A stretch of DNA of 64,000 bases from Papilionanthe hookeriana x Papilionanthe teres (lineage: Eukaryota; Streptophyta; Magnoliopsida; Asparagales; Orchidaceae), in contig CM040430.1 in the NCBI GenBank assembly GCA_022702705.1, forward strand, positions 69,949,982 to 70,013,981. Reading direction: 5' to 3'. This document shows positions 1 through 10,827 of this stretch, piece by piece. The notes beneath the pieces are model-generated. The model did not search any database. It was not told where the DNA came from and saw only the letters and a list, made by a program, of their open reading frames with translations. A program made the position numbers and the translations under genes. Numbering within the stretch: the stretch's first letter is position 1; each line of letters opens with the position of its first letter.

Positions 1-700
1 GACAATTAATTTTCTATAATCAATACAAATACACCATCTAGTAACTTGTTTGATAGGTATTAATTCATTATTCTCATTTGCTTCAGCAGTTACTCCTCCT
101 TTATTAAGAACACAGTGAATTGGACTTACCCAAGTACTATTTGAATTAGGATATATAATTCCAACATCTAACCATTTTAAAACTTCTTTTTTAACAACTT
201 CTTTCATAATAGGGTTCAGTCTCTTTTGTGGATCAATTCTTGGTTTATGTTCATCGTTTAATAAAATTATGTGCATACAAATTGCAGGACTAATTCCCTT
301 TATATCAGCCAAAGTCCATCCAAAAGCTTTTTGGTGCTTCTTTAATGTATCCATTAACTTTTGTTCTTGAATTTCATTTAAGTCTGAGGATACAATTACG
401 GGTAATGTTGAAAATTCTCCTAAAAATACATATTTCAAATGATTTGGAAGAGTCTTTAATTCAAGTTCATGGGGTTTTACAATTGATGGAATTAATATTT
501 CATTCTTTGGTGTTATTGAATTGAGAGTTTCAAATTCTTCCTGAATATAATCAGCTTTTTTGCTATCAATTTCATCATATTTATCATTTTCCATATCATC
601 ATTTTCTTCAAATTGTTCTTTGAAATATTCTTTTCTCAAATAATCACATATATCCATTCTAAAACATTCATCATCTTTTTCTATTGAAGCATATTTCATT
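1..700 (-). pseudogene. Athila pol fragment: linker and start of RT (element A)
   Basis: Read on the minus strand, this is the stretch between protease and reverse transcriptase, followed by the first RT block. Near position 1-60 the translation gives a Q-V-T-x-W-x-I-C-I-D-Y-R-K-L run, which matches the QVTGWRICIDYRKLN block in elements D and E. Upstream of it lie the M-H-x-I-L and E-P-x-x-R-L-N-P-I-M-K-E-V-V-K-K-E blocks that open Athila RT. The element continues past the left edge, so the RT core, RNase H and integrase cannot be judged. No continuous reading frame spans the segment. The lineage call is family knowledge; that it is decayed is seen directly. Confidence 0.8.
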
Positions 701-1312
701 GACTTTGAGATGTTAATGGTTACTTCTTGATCATTTACTCTCATAGTCAACTCTCCTTTTTGAACATCTATCATGGCTCTCCCTGTAGCTAGGAATGGTC
801 TTCCTAAAATGAATGGAATTTCTTTATCTTCTTCCATATCTAAAATAATAAAATCTACAAGAAATATAAACTTATCAACCTTAACTAGAACATCTTCTAC
901 AACTCCTTTAGGATGTGTAATAGATCGATCAATTAACTGCAGAGTTATAGAAGTTGGTGCAATCTCTCCTATCCTAATCTTTTAAAAGTTGATAGAGGCA
1001 TCAGATTTATGCTAGCTCCCAAATCACATAATGCTCGACCATAAAATTTTTCACCAATAGCACACGGGATAGTAAAACTACCAGGATCTTTATGTTTTTC
1101 AGGAAGCTTTTTTTGAATTATAGCACTACACTCCTCACTGAGTGCAACAGTCTCATGATCTAGTAACTTCCACTTTTTGTTGAGTATATCCTTCATAATT
1201 TTAACATAATCAAGCATTTGTTCCAAAGCTTCAACAAAAGGATTATTTATTGATAAATTTTTTAAAATTTCTAAGAATTTAGCAAATATTTTTCCTTTAT
1301 CTTGTTGCTTTA
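701..1312 (-). pseudogene. Athila aspartic protease region (element A)
   Basis: The longest open piece (1226 to 969) encodes the conserved stretch upstream of the protease (SEECSAIIQKKLP, then GSFTIPCAIGEKFYG) and the active-site block ALCDLGASINLMP. The D-L-G-A-S form of the retropepsin D-S/T-G triad also occurs in element E. The frame shifts just after the active site, near 970. The later part, equivalent to the I-L-G-R-P-F-L-A block, continues in another frame through 970-700. The protease would release gag and pol products inside the virus-like particle. It is non-functional here because of the broken frame. Confidence 0.85.
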
Positions 1313-2877
1313 GTCATTGAGGAAATGGTGGTGGTGGTCTTTCAACAGTAATTTTCATAGGTTTCAGAGAAAAATCAGGATATAAACTTTCATTTTCTTC
1401 TTCAGTTTCCACTTTTTCCTTTTCAATTGCAGTTTCATTTTGGACTCTTATTTCTAACACTTTTCCACTTCTTAATTGAATAACCTTAATCTGTTTTTTT
1501 CCTTGATCTTTAGGATTTACTTCAACATTGCTAGGTAAAGTTCCAACAGGTCTATTGCTCAGTGCAGTAGCAATATGCCCCAATTGCTTTTCTATATTTT
1601 TAATAGCAGCTCCTTGACTTTGTAATTGATTTCCAATATTTAAGACTAATTCTTTCATGGATAACTTCTTCTCTTTGAATTGTGAATTATTACAAAAACC
1701 TGGTGGATTAGAAGGTCTATAATTGGAATTACCCTGATTATTTACATTTCCTAATGGGTTTACAGGATTGTTCCCCGACTAAGGATTAATAGGATTAACA
1801 TTACCTTGGTTATTCCAATTAAAGTTTGGATGATTCTTCCAACCTGGATTATAATAGTTTGAATAAGGGTTAGTTTGTCTCTTATTTATCAAATTTATAG
1901 TTTCATATGAAGATTGAACATCTGCAATTTGTCTTAATGAATTCTCCTCTAACACTAGAGGTGTTTGAGAACGATTCATTTTGTATTGATATATTTTCTT
2001 TGAAAGAGCAGCAATTTGAGAAACTATCATATTTAAAGCATCTGAATCATGAATATTGGCTACTCTCTTAGGATTTACCCTTTCAGCAGGCCATTAAAAA
2101 TTATTGGTAGCCATTTCTTCAAATAAGGCATAAGCTTCTTCAAAAGGTTTAGACATTAATGATCCACCAGCAGCAGCGTCAATAATGGATCTAAGAGATC
2201 CTACTAATTCATTATAAAAAGTTTGAATAATTAACCAATCTGGTAAAGCATGATGTGGACATTTTCTAAGAAGTTCTTTAAATCTTTCTCAAGATTCATA
2301 TATCGATTCTCCCTCATACTGATCGAAAGATGTGATATCGTTTCTAAGCTTAGCAGTCTTAGATGGTGGAAAATATTTTGATAAGAATTTTTGTGAAAGT
2401 TCCCCCCAAGTTCTAATAGATCCAGGTGCTAATGAATTTAACCAAGCCTTAGCCTTATCCTTTAGTGAAAAAGGAAAAAGTTTAAGTCTGACAGCATCAT
2501 CAGACACTCTGTCATATTTAAAAGTAGCACAAAGGCAAGAAACTTGCAAGATGTAAATCAGGATCTTCGTTAGGAGTTCCGCCAAATTGATTATTTTGTA
2601 CCATTTGGATAATTTTAGGTTTAAGCTCTCAAATGAATTAGCAGCTACATTTGGATTTTGGATGGTTAAGTGAATTTCACCAAATGTAGGGTTAGCGTAA
2701 TCTCTTAGTGGTCTAGATTGATGTTCATTTTCTATTCTTTGGTTATTTACGTTGTTTTCCATTGTGTTAAGATTATCAGGATCTCTAGGTTCTTTTCTCA
2801 ATTTTCTAATTCTTCTAACAGTTCGTTCTAATTCTGAATCGTATGGGTATAAGATTTTCAGATTCAAATTTTCGCAT
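1313..2877 (-). pseudogene. Athila gag (element A), broken
   Basis: This is the capsid gene of a Ty3/gypsy retrotransposon. The pieces at 2867-2289, 2030-1779 and 1658-1314 together cover the Athila gag landmarks: a Y-D-S-E-L-E-R-T start, LRDYANPT, an F-x-L-K-A-W-L-N-S-L-type retrotransposon-gag core, T-W-G-E-L-S-Q-K-F-L-S-K-Y-F-P-P-S-K-T, an N-P-Y-S-N-Y-Y-N-P-G-W-K-N-H-P-N-F-N-W block, and the proline-rich RPPPPFPQ end. In-frame stops lie near 2289 (a TGG-type codon turned TGA) and near 2095. The N-terminus also shifts frame near 2870, so the natural ATG is probably just upstream at about 2877. There is no CCHC zinc knuckle, which fits Athila. Confidence 0.85.
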
Positions 2878-3033
2878 ACAATCGAAATCAGTACACAGAA
2901 AAATAGTTAACTAAATAATAACAAGTTGCAAATTATTTTAAAAAGTTTTCTAATTGTCCTAAATCGTCTATTACTCTAGTTATGTTATATATCTATCTAT
3001 CTTTTCTATCCTAACTAACTAACGCTCTAACTA

Positions 3034-3051
3034 TCCCTGGCAAAGGCGTCA
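3034..3051 (-). promoter_or_regulatory. Primer-binding site, tRNA-Asp type (element A)
   Basis: On the minus strand it reads TGACGCCTTTGCCAGGGA. This is a degenerate match to TGGCGCCGTTGCCGGGGA, the complement of the 3' end of plant tRNA-Asp plus CCA. It starts minus-strand DNA synthesis and lies between the LTR end and gag. Unlike the other elements here, I see only one copy. Confidence 0.75.
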
Positions 3052-3057
3052 AAAACT

Positions 3058-4584
3058 TGAACCGCCCCGCGCATTTTATGTTAATTTAAAATTTCTTGTA
3101 TTTGATAAAGATGTGTATAAAAATATTCAATAATCACAGAGCTAATCTATCAACGTAAGTATACATATCATTCAAGTAATACAGGACTCTAATAGAGTCC
3201 GAGATATCAATCCCACATGGATACTTCAGAGACAACGGACTAGGATTATAGAAACTAATTTAGAATCACAACTATGTAAATCGAATTGCCTATCTCTCAC
3301 TAATATGCAATCGTAAATAAGATAAAGTTTTAATAAACTAGTTCTACCAATAGTTAACTAATTCTACTAATAAAGTAAAGTTCAAATATATAAGCAAGAA
3401 TCATTCTCCTTGTTAAGAAATTTAAGTGATTGGATAATTAAAATTAGTTTAAAAATGTTGTTATGCCAAATAGGAGCATATATATTCTTTACCCTTTGGT
3501 CCAAGCATAAAGAACATTAACTAATCCTATGCTTGGTTATTGAATCTGCGGCTAGGCTGCAGGATACCGGCTCTCACTTCGGAGCTCCCACGTTCCCCTC
3601 GCCTGAGGGCTAACATCTACACTTTAGCACCCAAACGATAAGACCGAATTGAGGATACTAGTCTGTCACTCAAAAATCTCCAATTTTACTTCCAATAAAT
3701 ATTATTTCTCTATTTATTTCACCCTATTTTTAAGGACTTCGACCTCCCTGAATCTGGAATGTAATCTTCACTATAGTTGTTAACTCAACATATTTTAACT
3801 AACCAATTGACCAGATTGAAAGTAAATTAAGATTTACGTGAAAAGATTATCACAACTTCTTTAAAATTCTCTTAGCACACTAATTTAAATTACCATATCA
3901 CAAAAATATCAAAACAAGGAGAAAGACAGAAAAACTACTCAGATTTCATGGAGAAGATACGACAAAACTTGGATTTCATATATAAAAACAAAGTTTTACG
4001 AACTAAAATAAGTAAATACAACTTATCTCAAATTCCTCCCCAAGCAAACTCCGTGAAGTTCTTCTGAATCTCTTCCTTTCTTTACAGCACGAAGAATTCT
4101 CCTTTGAAACGACAAGGAGGAAGAAATCTCTCACTTCCCTTCCACTCTTACAATCTCTCGAAGAATTCCTCACAAGTATCACTAATTGAACTAACTATCT
4201 AAAACTATAATGGAAACAAGACAGTAACTAACACTCTAGTGACACACTATAGACTAGGTGAACTCACGGAAAACAACAGACAACAACAATGGACACTAGT
4301 GGACACCATTTTCGGCTCCAAATTATTTTTTTTAAAGTAGTTGAAGAGTTTCCAAGAGTTTCCCAAGCATCCCTTCAAAAATCATCCACATTCGATGCAC
4401 TTTGTGAGAGAACCGACTTTCCCGCCGTCGGTGACCTTCTAGAGTACTTAGCCTTGGACTCTCTTACATAAGGCCAGTTGTCAACGGCCTCAATCTCGCC
4501 TTCGGTGGGCTTCCTTGTAATATTTTTCTAAACTAATCATGTCAGAATGAAATTCAATAAATAAAAGTTAAACTAGCAAATCAT
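3058..4584 (-). repeat. LTR of element A (Athila group I)
   Basis: The LTR ends, in minus orientation, with GGTTCA seven bases before the primer site. It probably starts at TGATACATG near 4584, directly after an ACTTGAGG-containing stretch that resembles the polypurine-tract region of D and E. Internal landmarks are shared with the other LTRs here: AAGTATACATATC followed by AAGTAATACAGG, the GCCAAATAGGAGCATATATATTC block, and the CTCTCACTTCGGAGCTCCC block that it shares only with element C2. It is about 1.5 kb long. The 5' boundary is an inference from the TGAT start and needs a second copy to confirm it. Confidence 0.6.
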
Positions 4585-5519
4585 GTATCAGCAAGGGAAT
4601 ATAATAAATGTTCCTCAAGTCTTATATAAAATTGTAACACTAGCACAAACACACAATTAAATACAAACACACATGATAAATGAGGTCAATTCATCCTTTA
4701 ACTCAGCGCATCTCATTAATTTACCTCCAATTTCTAATGGAATCACTACACTAGTAAATTAGGTACTTTCAAATGATTTTACAGATTATAATCCTAAAGA
4801 TAAGATTACCTCTGATATATTGGTTTCCGGACACCAATCTCGGGCATCATCTAATCCTTATAATTAAGCACCTCTAACAGTTATAAAGATAGTTTAAGAT
4901 CATCCACGTGGTATTTATCAAATAGGTTCACGACTCCCACCTAATGAAAATAAAGATGCAGAAAGAAAGTAACAAATTTAAGATGGAACTATCAATGTTC
5001 AAAATTCATGATTTCTCTTGTAAAACAAAGTCCGGGTGAGACCCAAGTCATAGAGGACTTGTTAATCCAACTACTACAAGAGAACATACAAGTCTAATCA
5101 TAATAAGAAGTTAAGGAATCCCATCCCTCATAACACACAAAGATAAAACTACTAACAATCCAAACATCAACCAATAACAATCAAACTTATCAATCCATAA
5201 TGACACATAAAGATCAAGTCAGTCCACTCTAAAGCAAACACTATACAACACTAACAGTCATGACTCTTAAGCACGCTGATAACTATGGGTTGCCTCCCAT
5301 AAAGCGCTTGGTTTTAACGTCGCGGGCTCGAAAAATGATTCCTTCTGGATCAAAATTCCATTTAAGTAATCCTCGATCAATCACCTAATCATTTTCAGAT
5401 CTAGGGATTCCTATAAAATCCTTAAATTTTATTTTTTCATTCAGCTCTTCATTTTAAGTTTGATTTATATCATTGTTCCTCATATTTCTTTCTAGATCCA
5501 ATATTCTTCTATTGATTTT
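4585..5519 (-). other. Athila 3' untranslated region with conserved post-pol motif
   Basis: There is no coding sequence here. On the minus strand, 5330-5283 carries the block GTTAAAACCAAGCGCTT followed by TGGGAGGCAACCCATAG, which lies just after the pol stop in elements D and E. The rest is AT-rich and ends near 4590 in a polypurine-tract-like stretch before the LTR. Because this motif directly follows a gag-protease ORF, the stretch marks where pol is missing in element B. Confidence 0.6.
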
Positions 5520-6116
5520 CTAAATTTGCATATTAATATCATCCTTGTAATTTATAAGAAATGGATCTTTATAAGATACTTCAATATCTCCCAAATTTTG
5601 GATCGGAATATCTTTAGATAATTCTGATTTTGGATCAATATCTTCTATCTTACTCTTCTGTTTCAAATTATCTTCTAATTCTTCCCCTTTATAATTATTA
5701 AATGATGGAAGATCTATCTTAGTTGAGGAAATAGTTTTTTCTAATTCCTTAGGAATTTCTTCTAATGGTCTTCCAATATTCTTATCCTCTTTTTTTAACT
5801 CAAAGTTCTTTTGAAATATATCCTTAAATTCTCTTCCAAGTCCTAGTTTAATAACTTTATCGTGTTCATCATTCAATTCAGGTTTTTCTTGTGATTGAGC
5901 CGCATCTAAAGATATAAAGACTGGTTGTGTTGATGAATTCCCTAAATCGGTAGGCTTTAAAATTGTATGAGGTACATCCATCTTAAGTTCATGAGATTTT
6001 TCAACAAATGGAATTAAAAGTTTACTATTTTTGGTAGCGTCCATCATTTCACACCTCTCCTGAACATACATACAGTCTTCTTTAAATAACATTTTTGAAT
6101 CATCATAAAAATCCAT
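5520..6116 (-). CDS. Acidic linker ORF after protease (element B)
   Basis: An open frame of 198 codons. Its first part (YVQERCEMMDATKNSKLLIPFVEKSHELKM, in register) matches the protease-RT linker of D and E (E-T-L-D-I-T-Q-N-D-I-L-L-P-S-I-K-K). After that it diverges completely: where the others have PSHLKYAFLGNS and the RT start, this copy has a lysine- and glutamate-rich tail. It has no signal peptide, membrane segment or known catalytic motif. The frame stays open while its neighbours are broken. It may be a rearranged remnant, or the natural C-terminus of a gag-protease polyprotein in an RT-less family. The function is unknown; it probably depends on upstream translation rather than its own ATG. 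Confidence 0.45.
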   Translation of the reverse strand: MDFYDDSKMLFKEDCMYVQERCEMMDATKNSKLLIPFVEKSHELKMDVPHTILKPTDLGNSSTQPVFISLDAAQSQEKPELNDEHDKVIKLGLGREFKDIFQKNFELKKEDKNIGRPLEEIPKELEKTISSTKIDLPSFNNYKGEELEDNLKQKSKIEDIDPKSELSKDIPIQNLGDIEVSYKDPFLINYKDDINMQI

Positions 6117-6730
6117 TTCAATCTCATCTGTTAACTTACTCTCAAAACTTTCTTAGAAATGGTTTTTACTTAGATAATCAATTTCATCTATCCAAAAACA
6201 ATCATCATCTTTTCTCTCAATTGGATATTTCATAGTCTTTAATACATCAAAAGTGACTTTCTGGTCATTAATATTCATAATCAACTCTCCTTTTTACACA
6301 TCTATCATAGCTTGTCCAGTAACAAGAAAAATTCTCCCTAAAATAATTGAAATTTATTTATCTTCCTCTATATCTAATATAATAAAGTCCAAAGGAAAGA
6401 TAAATTTATCCACTTTAACAAGCACGTCTTCTATAACTCCTTTTGGATAAATGATAGATCGATTAGCTAACATAAGGGTTACAGTGGTGGGAGATTATTG
6501 ACTAAACTTAACCGTCTAAATATAGATAGAGGCATCACATTAATGCTCACTCCTAAATCACATAAAGCTTTTCCACATAATCTTTCTCCAATTGCACAAG
6601 GAATTGTAAAGCTACAAGGATCTTTAAATTTTCGATGAAAATTTTTCTGAAGTATAGCGCTGCACTCCTCACTTAGTGCAACTGTCTCGTAATCCTAAAT
6701 TTCTTTTTCTTGTTTAATATCTCCTCATAA
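6117..6730 (-). pseudogene. Athila aspartic protease region (element B)
   Basis: The minus-strand translation of about 6500-6580 gives ALCDLGVSINVMPLSIF, the retropepsin active-site block with V in place of A after D-L-G. Upstream, the A-L-S-E-E-C-S-A-I-x-Q-K and G-S-F-x-I-P-C-A-I-G blocks can be recognised around 6580-6700. The frame is broken several times and no long open frame survives. Downstream blocks near 6290-6450 correspond to I-L-x-x-x-x-L-V-T-G and to the K-V-D-K-F-I-F-P-x-D-F-I stretch of element D. Confidence 0.75.
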
Positions 6731-8372
6731 ACTTTGCATAACTTGGCATTTGTTCCAAAGGTTCAGTGAAAGGAATATTTATCATTAACTTCTTAAGTAC
6801 TTTTATGAACTTTGAAAATTTCTTATCCAACTCATGCTGGCTAAGTCTTTGAGGAAATGGAGGTGGTGGTCTTTTCAAACTGATTTTAGTTGGAGCAATT
6901 AATTTTTCCAAATCCTTAGAAATATGTTTTTCAGGTCTTTTAGTTTCCTTTATTTTTCTCACAACATCTTTCTCTTTTCTAACCACATTCTCTATCTCTC
7001 TTCCACTTTTTAATTGGACAGCTTCTACTTGTTCATTAGTGTTCTCTTTAGGGTTGAGCTCAATGTTGCTAGGAAGTGTTTCTTGGGGTCTATTGCTAAA
7101 TGAAATAGCAATTTGTCCCAGTTGATTCTCTATATTTTTAATCGCAGCATTTTGACTTTGCAACTAGTTTCCAATTTGCAATACCACTTCTTCCATAAAC
7201 ATCTTCTTATCCTCAAATTGTTGATCATTGTTAGAGTCCGGTGGATATGAAGGTCTATAGTTTGTGTTCTCTTGATTATTCCGACTTCCATTAGGATTCG
7301 CATGATTCTATTCCTATTTTTTGTTTCCACCATCAGTAGTATAATTCTAGTTAAATTTAGGATGGTTCTCCCAACACGGGTTGTAAAAGTTAGAATATGG
7401 GTTTTTATGGTATTTAAAGCGTCATATGATAAGTTAGAATCAATTATACTCCCTAATGAACTTTCCTCACTTACAGAAGTAAATTGAGGCTGGTTCATTC
7501 CAAATTGGTCCAACTTCCTTGATATTGCAGCAACCTGAGATGCAAGAATTGTAATCACATCTGTATCATGAACACTAGCTACATTTTTATGATATACCCT
7601 TGCAGAGGGCCATTCAAATTCATTTGTAGCCAATTTTTCAATTAATTCATACGCTTCATTAAATGATTTTGATATTAATGAACCACCAGCAGTAGCATCA
7701 ATTATAGACCTAAGGGATTCTACTAACCCATTATAAAAAGTTTGAATGATTAACCAATCGGGCAGAGCATGATGTGGACACTTTCTTAGGAGTTCCTTAA
7801 ATCTTTCCCAGGCTTCGTATATTGATTCTCCTTCATATTGACAAAATGAGATAATATCGTTTCTAAGTTTAGTAGTCCTTGAAGGTGGAAAATACTTAGC
7901 TAGGAATTTCTGAGTTAACTCCCCCAATTTTTAATAGAGCCGGGTGCTAATGAGTATAACTATATTTTAGCCTTATCCCTTAGTGAGAAAGAAAAAATCC
8001 TTAGCCTAACAGCATCTTCTGACATGCCATTATAACAAAATGTAGCATAAAGTTCTAGAAAACTAGATAAGTGTAAATAAGGATCCTCCAAGGAGTTCCC
8101 CCAAATTGATTGTTCTGCACCAATTGGATAATCTCAGGATTTATTTCAAACGACTCAGCTTCTATGACAGGGTTCTGTATACTTAAGTGAATTTCATCTG
8201 TCGTAGGATTTACGTAATCTCTCAATGAAGTATGATGATTTTCCAATTTATTATCTTGAAAGTTTTCCATTTCCATTTCTAGTTTTTAGAGTCATTTTTG
8301 TATTTTTATTTTTTTATTTTTTTCAAACTCGAGATCATAAGGCACAAGTCTTGCAGATCCTTTGTTTTGCAT
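6714..8372 (-). pseudogene. Athila gag (element B), broken
   Basis: Gag starts at the ATG at 8372 (MQNKGSARLVPYDLEFEK, matching the MRSSRSEGLLPLDCELER start of element E) and hits a stop near 8295. The following pieces, 8276-8055, 7927-7130 and 7163-6714, carry L-R-D-Y-V-N-P-T-T-D-E-I-H, M-G-E-L-T-Q-K-F-L-A-K-Y-F-P-P-S-R-T, C-P-H-H-A-L-P-D-W-L-I-I-Q-T-F-Y-N-G-L and the final R-P-P-P-P-F-P-Q-R-L. These are the retrotransposon capsid core and the proline-rich end. The 265-codon piece starts with a good capsid core, then shifts frame around residue 190. About four small indels or stops separate the pieces. Confidence 0.85.
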
Positions 8373-8607
8373 ACATAGCACAACAAACAATACAATAAAA
8401 ATTAAATAAATAATGGATGAAATATATTCAACACCACAAAACATTTTCACGAACACCTTATTTTTCCACAAACAATTTTTTTTTTCACAACACTTTTTCA
8501 TATAACAAAACACTTTTCACACAAAAATAGTTTTTACGACACTACAGTACTCCTAGTCTAATCTTAATTATTTCAGCTAAAATTTTCCTAATGTTCTTAC
8601 CGAAGCT

Positions 8608-8625
8608 TCCTCGGCAACGGCGCAA
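8608..8625 (-). promoter_or_regulatory. Primer-binding site, tRNA-Asp type (element B)
   Basis: The minus strand reads TTGCGCCGTTGCCGAGGA, 16 of 18 bases identical to TGGCGCCGTTGCCGGGGA. A decayed second copy (TGGCCATCTTTTGGAAGC, 8663-8680) lies 55 bp further into the LTR side; each copy is preceded by GGGTCAAGTTTT. Confidence 0.75.
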
Positions 8626-10059
8626 AAAACTTGACCCGACCCGCAATAACGCAGTAATTTATGCTTCCAAAAGATGGCCAAAAACTTGACCCAATTTATA
8701 AATAGCGGCTAGTGTATAAAATTGAAATTTTATAAAATTTTTGAAAATATTTTACACACTAGGGGTACTACGCAAGTATACGTATCGTTTCAAGTAATAT
8801 AGGGTTTTCTTTTATAACCCCAGTATCGATCCCACAGAGAAGTGAGGTAAGAAATTCTTTAGGCTAATTCCAGTCTATTTCTATAAGGCCTATATTTGGA
8901 ATGTCGATTAAAATGGTTTTCTAATAACTAATCCTAAATAAAGTTCTTAAATAAAAAGATAACTTATGGATAAATTGGTTTGGAGAATTTCAAGATATTA
9001 AATACTATCTTTCTCTTCCAATTATATAGATAACGTATAGGAAAGATATGCTTAGAATTTTATTCAGTAGTGCCAAATTGAAGCAATCCTATTCTTTACC
9101 TTCGCTCGATAGTATAAAGAACATTGGCTAATCCATAGATCGATTCATGATGTATTATTAATAGAATGGGTTAATCTATGCTCACACTTCTAGATGTCTA
9201 AGGGTGGCTATGGTCCGCCTTACTAGTGACCCGTTTCCATTCTATAAACCAAATTATTAGAATTTAGTCTGTCACTCTAAAAACTTATCAATTCTATGTC
9301 CAATAAACAATATCCCCTTATTTATTTGCACTTCATTTTGAATAACCCGCTCAAGGCATTCGATTACCCAAAGATCCATGTGATATCTACTAGTTAAGAA
9401 CTCATCTCCGGTTATGTCTCAGAATTCTTCAACAAATTTTAACAAAACAAGTGATCAATTTGTAAAGTAAATGAAGATCTGGTATGAATATCATCACCAT
9501 AATTTAATAAGAGAATATCTAAGAAAATCTTAATTCCTAAACATGCATCTGTTTCATTACAAAACAGAAGTAAATGAAAATAATGGCATAAGAAGTAAAA
9601 GAATCGATAGAATTATGTAATAAAGTAAGTGCCAACAAGGAACTTATTTCATTAATATTATATTATATTTATGCAACTATCTGTCACCTAGAAGCATCTA
9701 ATAGATAATTCAATCATAAAATAATTTTCCTACACATGCCACTACTTCATATTAAAAGAAAGAGTAAAGAAAATCACTTACGAAGCATGGGTAAATCACG
9801 ACAGAAAACTCAGTTTAAAACAAAGAAAATCCACTAGAAAGTGTTTACAACAATTACAAGAGAATGAAGAACACAATACTTAGCTTTTTTCCTCTGAAGG
9901 AAATAAGAAGATCTCTCCACCAAAGTTTCCCACCTATTCATGCACCGCTCGTACATCCCTTACATAAATATCTCAAAATCCCGCATCAATCTCTCCATAA
10001 GATGTAGAAATCTACATCTTCATGACTCTAAAATGACTCTAAAATGACTAAAGGAGAAG

Positions 10060-10083
10060 AAAGAGAGAGAGAGAGAGAGAGAG
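10060..10083. repeat. (GA)n microsatellite in LTR leader
   Basis: An uninterrupted run of about 12 GA units. It lies about 35-60 bp downstream of the element B TATA box on the minus strand. D and E have a short TAGAGAGAGAATTAGAGAG at the matching place, so this is an expansion of an existing GA-rich leader. Confidence 0.85.
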
Positions 10084-10116
10084 CCAAGAGAGACACCCTT
10101 GCTGTAGAATTGTTCC

Positions 10117-10126
10117 CTATTTATAG
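10117..10126 (-). promoter_or_regulatory. LTR TATA box (element B)
   Basis: The minus strand reads CTATAAATAG inside ACTCTATAAATAGGGAAC. Elements D and E have CCTATAAATAGGAG at the equivalent place. This is the likely RNA polymerase II core promoter that sets the start of the retrotransposon RNA. Confidence 0.7.
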
Positions 10127-10208
10127 AGTTTCGAAAATGACAGAGGGTTGCTTAAGACACCTCTTCAAAATCCGGTCCAGATACAACGAATCTTCTAGAA
10201 ACAATTCT

Positions 10209-10488
10209 GGCGCCTAGGCGCCAGACTCCGTGCCCAAACAATCGCACCCCTTCACTTTAGGTCACACCTTTTCATGATTTAAACTATTCCAATGTGTTTA
10301 GATTCATTGTATTACTTGCTGACATGTAGGATTTCGTCCAGAGGCTTCTAGAATACTTTGCAACCACCCAAAACTGTCCAATAACCGTCCATAACCGTCC
10401 ATAACCTCCCCTAGACGGGTTTTGGCGCCTAGGCGCCGTTTTCTCGTCATCACTGGCGCCTAGGCGTCGAGTTTGGCGCCTAGGTGCC
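10209..10488. repeat. Palindrome cluster GGCGCCTAGGCGCC in element B LTR
   Basis: Perfect 14-bp palindromes lie at about 10209-10222 and 10424-10437. Diverged copies (one or two changes) lie at 10455-10468 and 10475-10488. The same motif recurs in the LTRs and untranslated regions of D and E. It is GC-rich in otherwise AT-rich sequence, and each half contains GGCGCC. Confidence 0.9.
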
Positions 10489-10827
10489 ACCTTGTGCGCA
10501 GCTCCACTGTTTTGCTTCGTTTGGCTCCGTTTCAACTCTGTTTCGCCCAATTTCAGTTGTGTCGTGTTCCTAACATCTTAACCTACAAGATAGACATAAA
10601 AATTTTTTTCTCAAAAGTATAATTTCATTCAAAAATATGTGAGAAATGTTAAATTGATTAATCATAGAAAAATATTTTGATATGTACTAGGTCAGAGTTT
10701 TCTTCTTTGCTCATTTTGGCTCCAAATTGCATTGCAAAATACATGCCTTTAAAGTGTATATTATAAAAAATGTGCATAAAGTGAGCATGAAATCTATACT
10801 AAAAATAGGTAATTTTTAGTTGGATCA

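Larger units (their letters stand above)
8632..10827 (-). repeat. LTR of element B (Athila group II)
   Basis: In minus orientation it starts TGATCCAACTAAAAATTACC at 10827, like the TGATCCAAGAAAAAATACC start of element E, and ends GGGTCA at 8632 (or at 8687 if the inner primer-like repeat belongs to the internal region). It shares these landmarks with D and E: palindrome clusters, a TATA box followed by a GA-rich leader, the GGTGGCTATGGTC block, and the CAAGTATACGTATCG block near the 3' end. It is about 2.2 kb, longer than the 1.8-1.9 kb of D and E. The LTR-like sequence on the other side of element B (3058-4584) belongs to a different group. Confidence 0.75.

Noticed and set aside
773..985. 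Plus-strand open frame inside element A
   Set aside because: It is the antisense shadow of the protease region, whose minus-strand translation matches Athila blocks.
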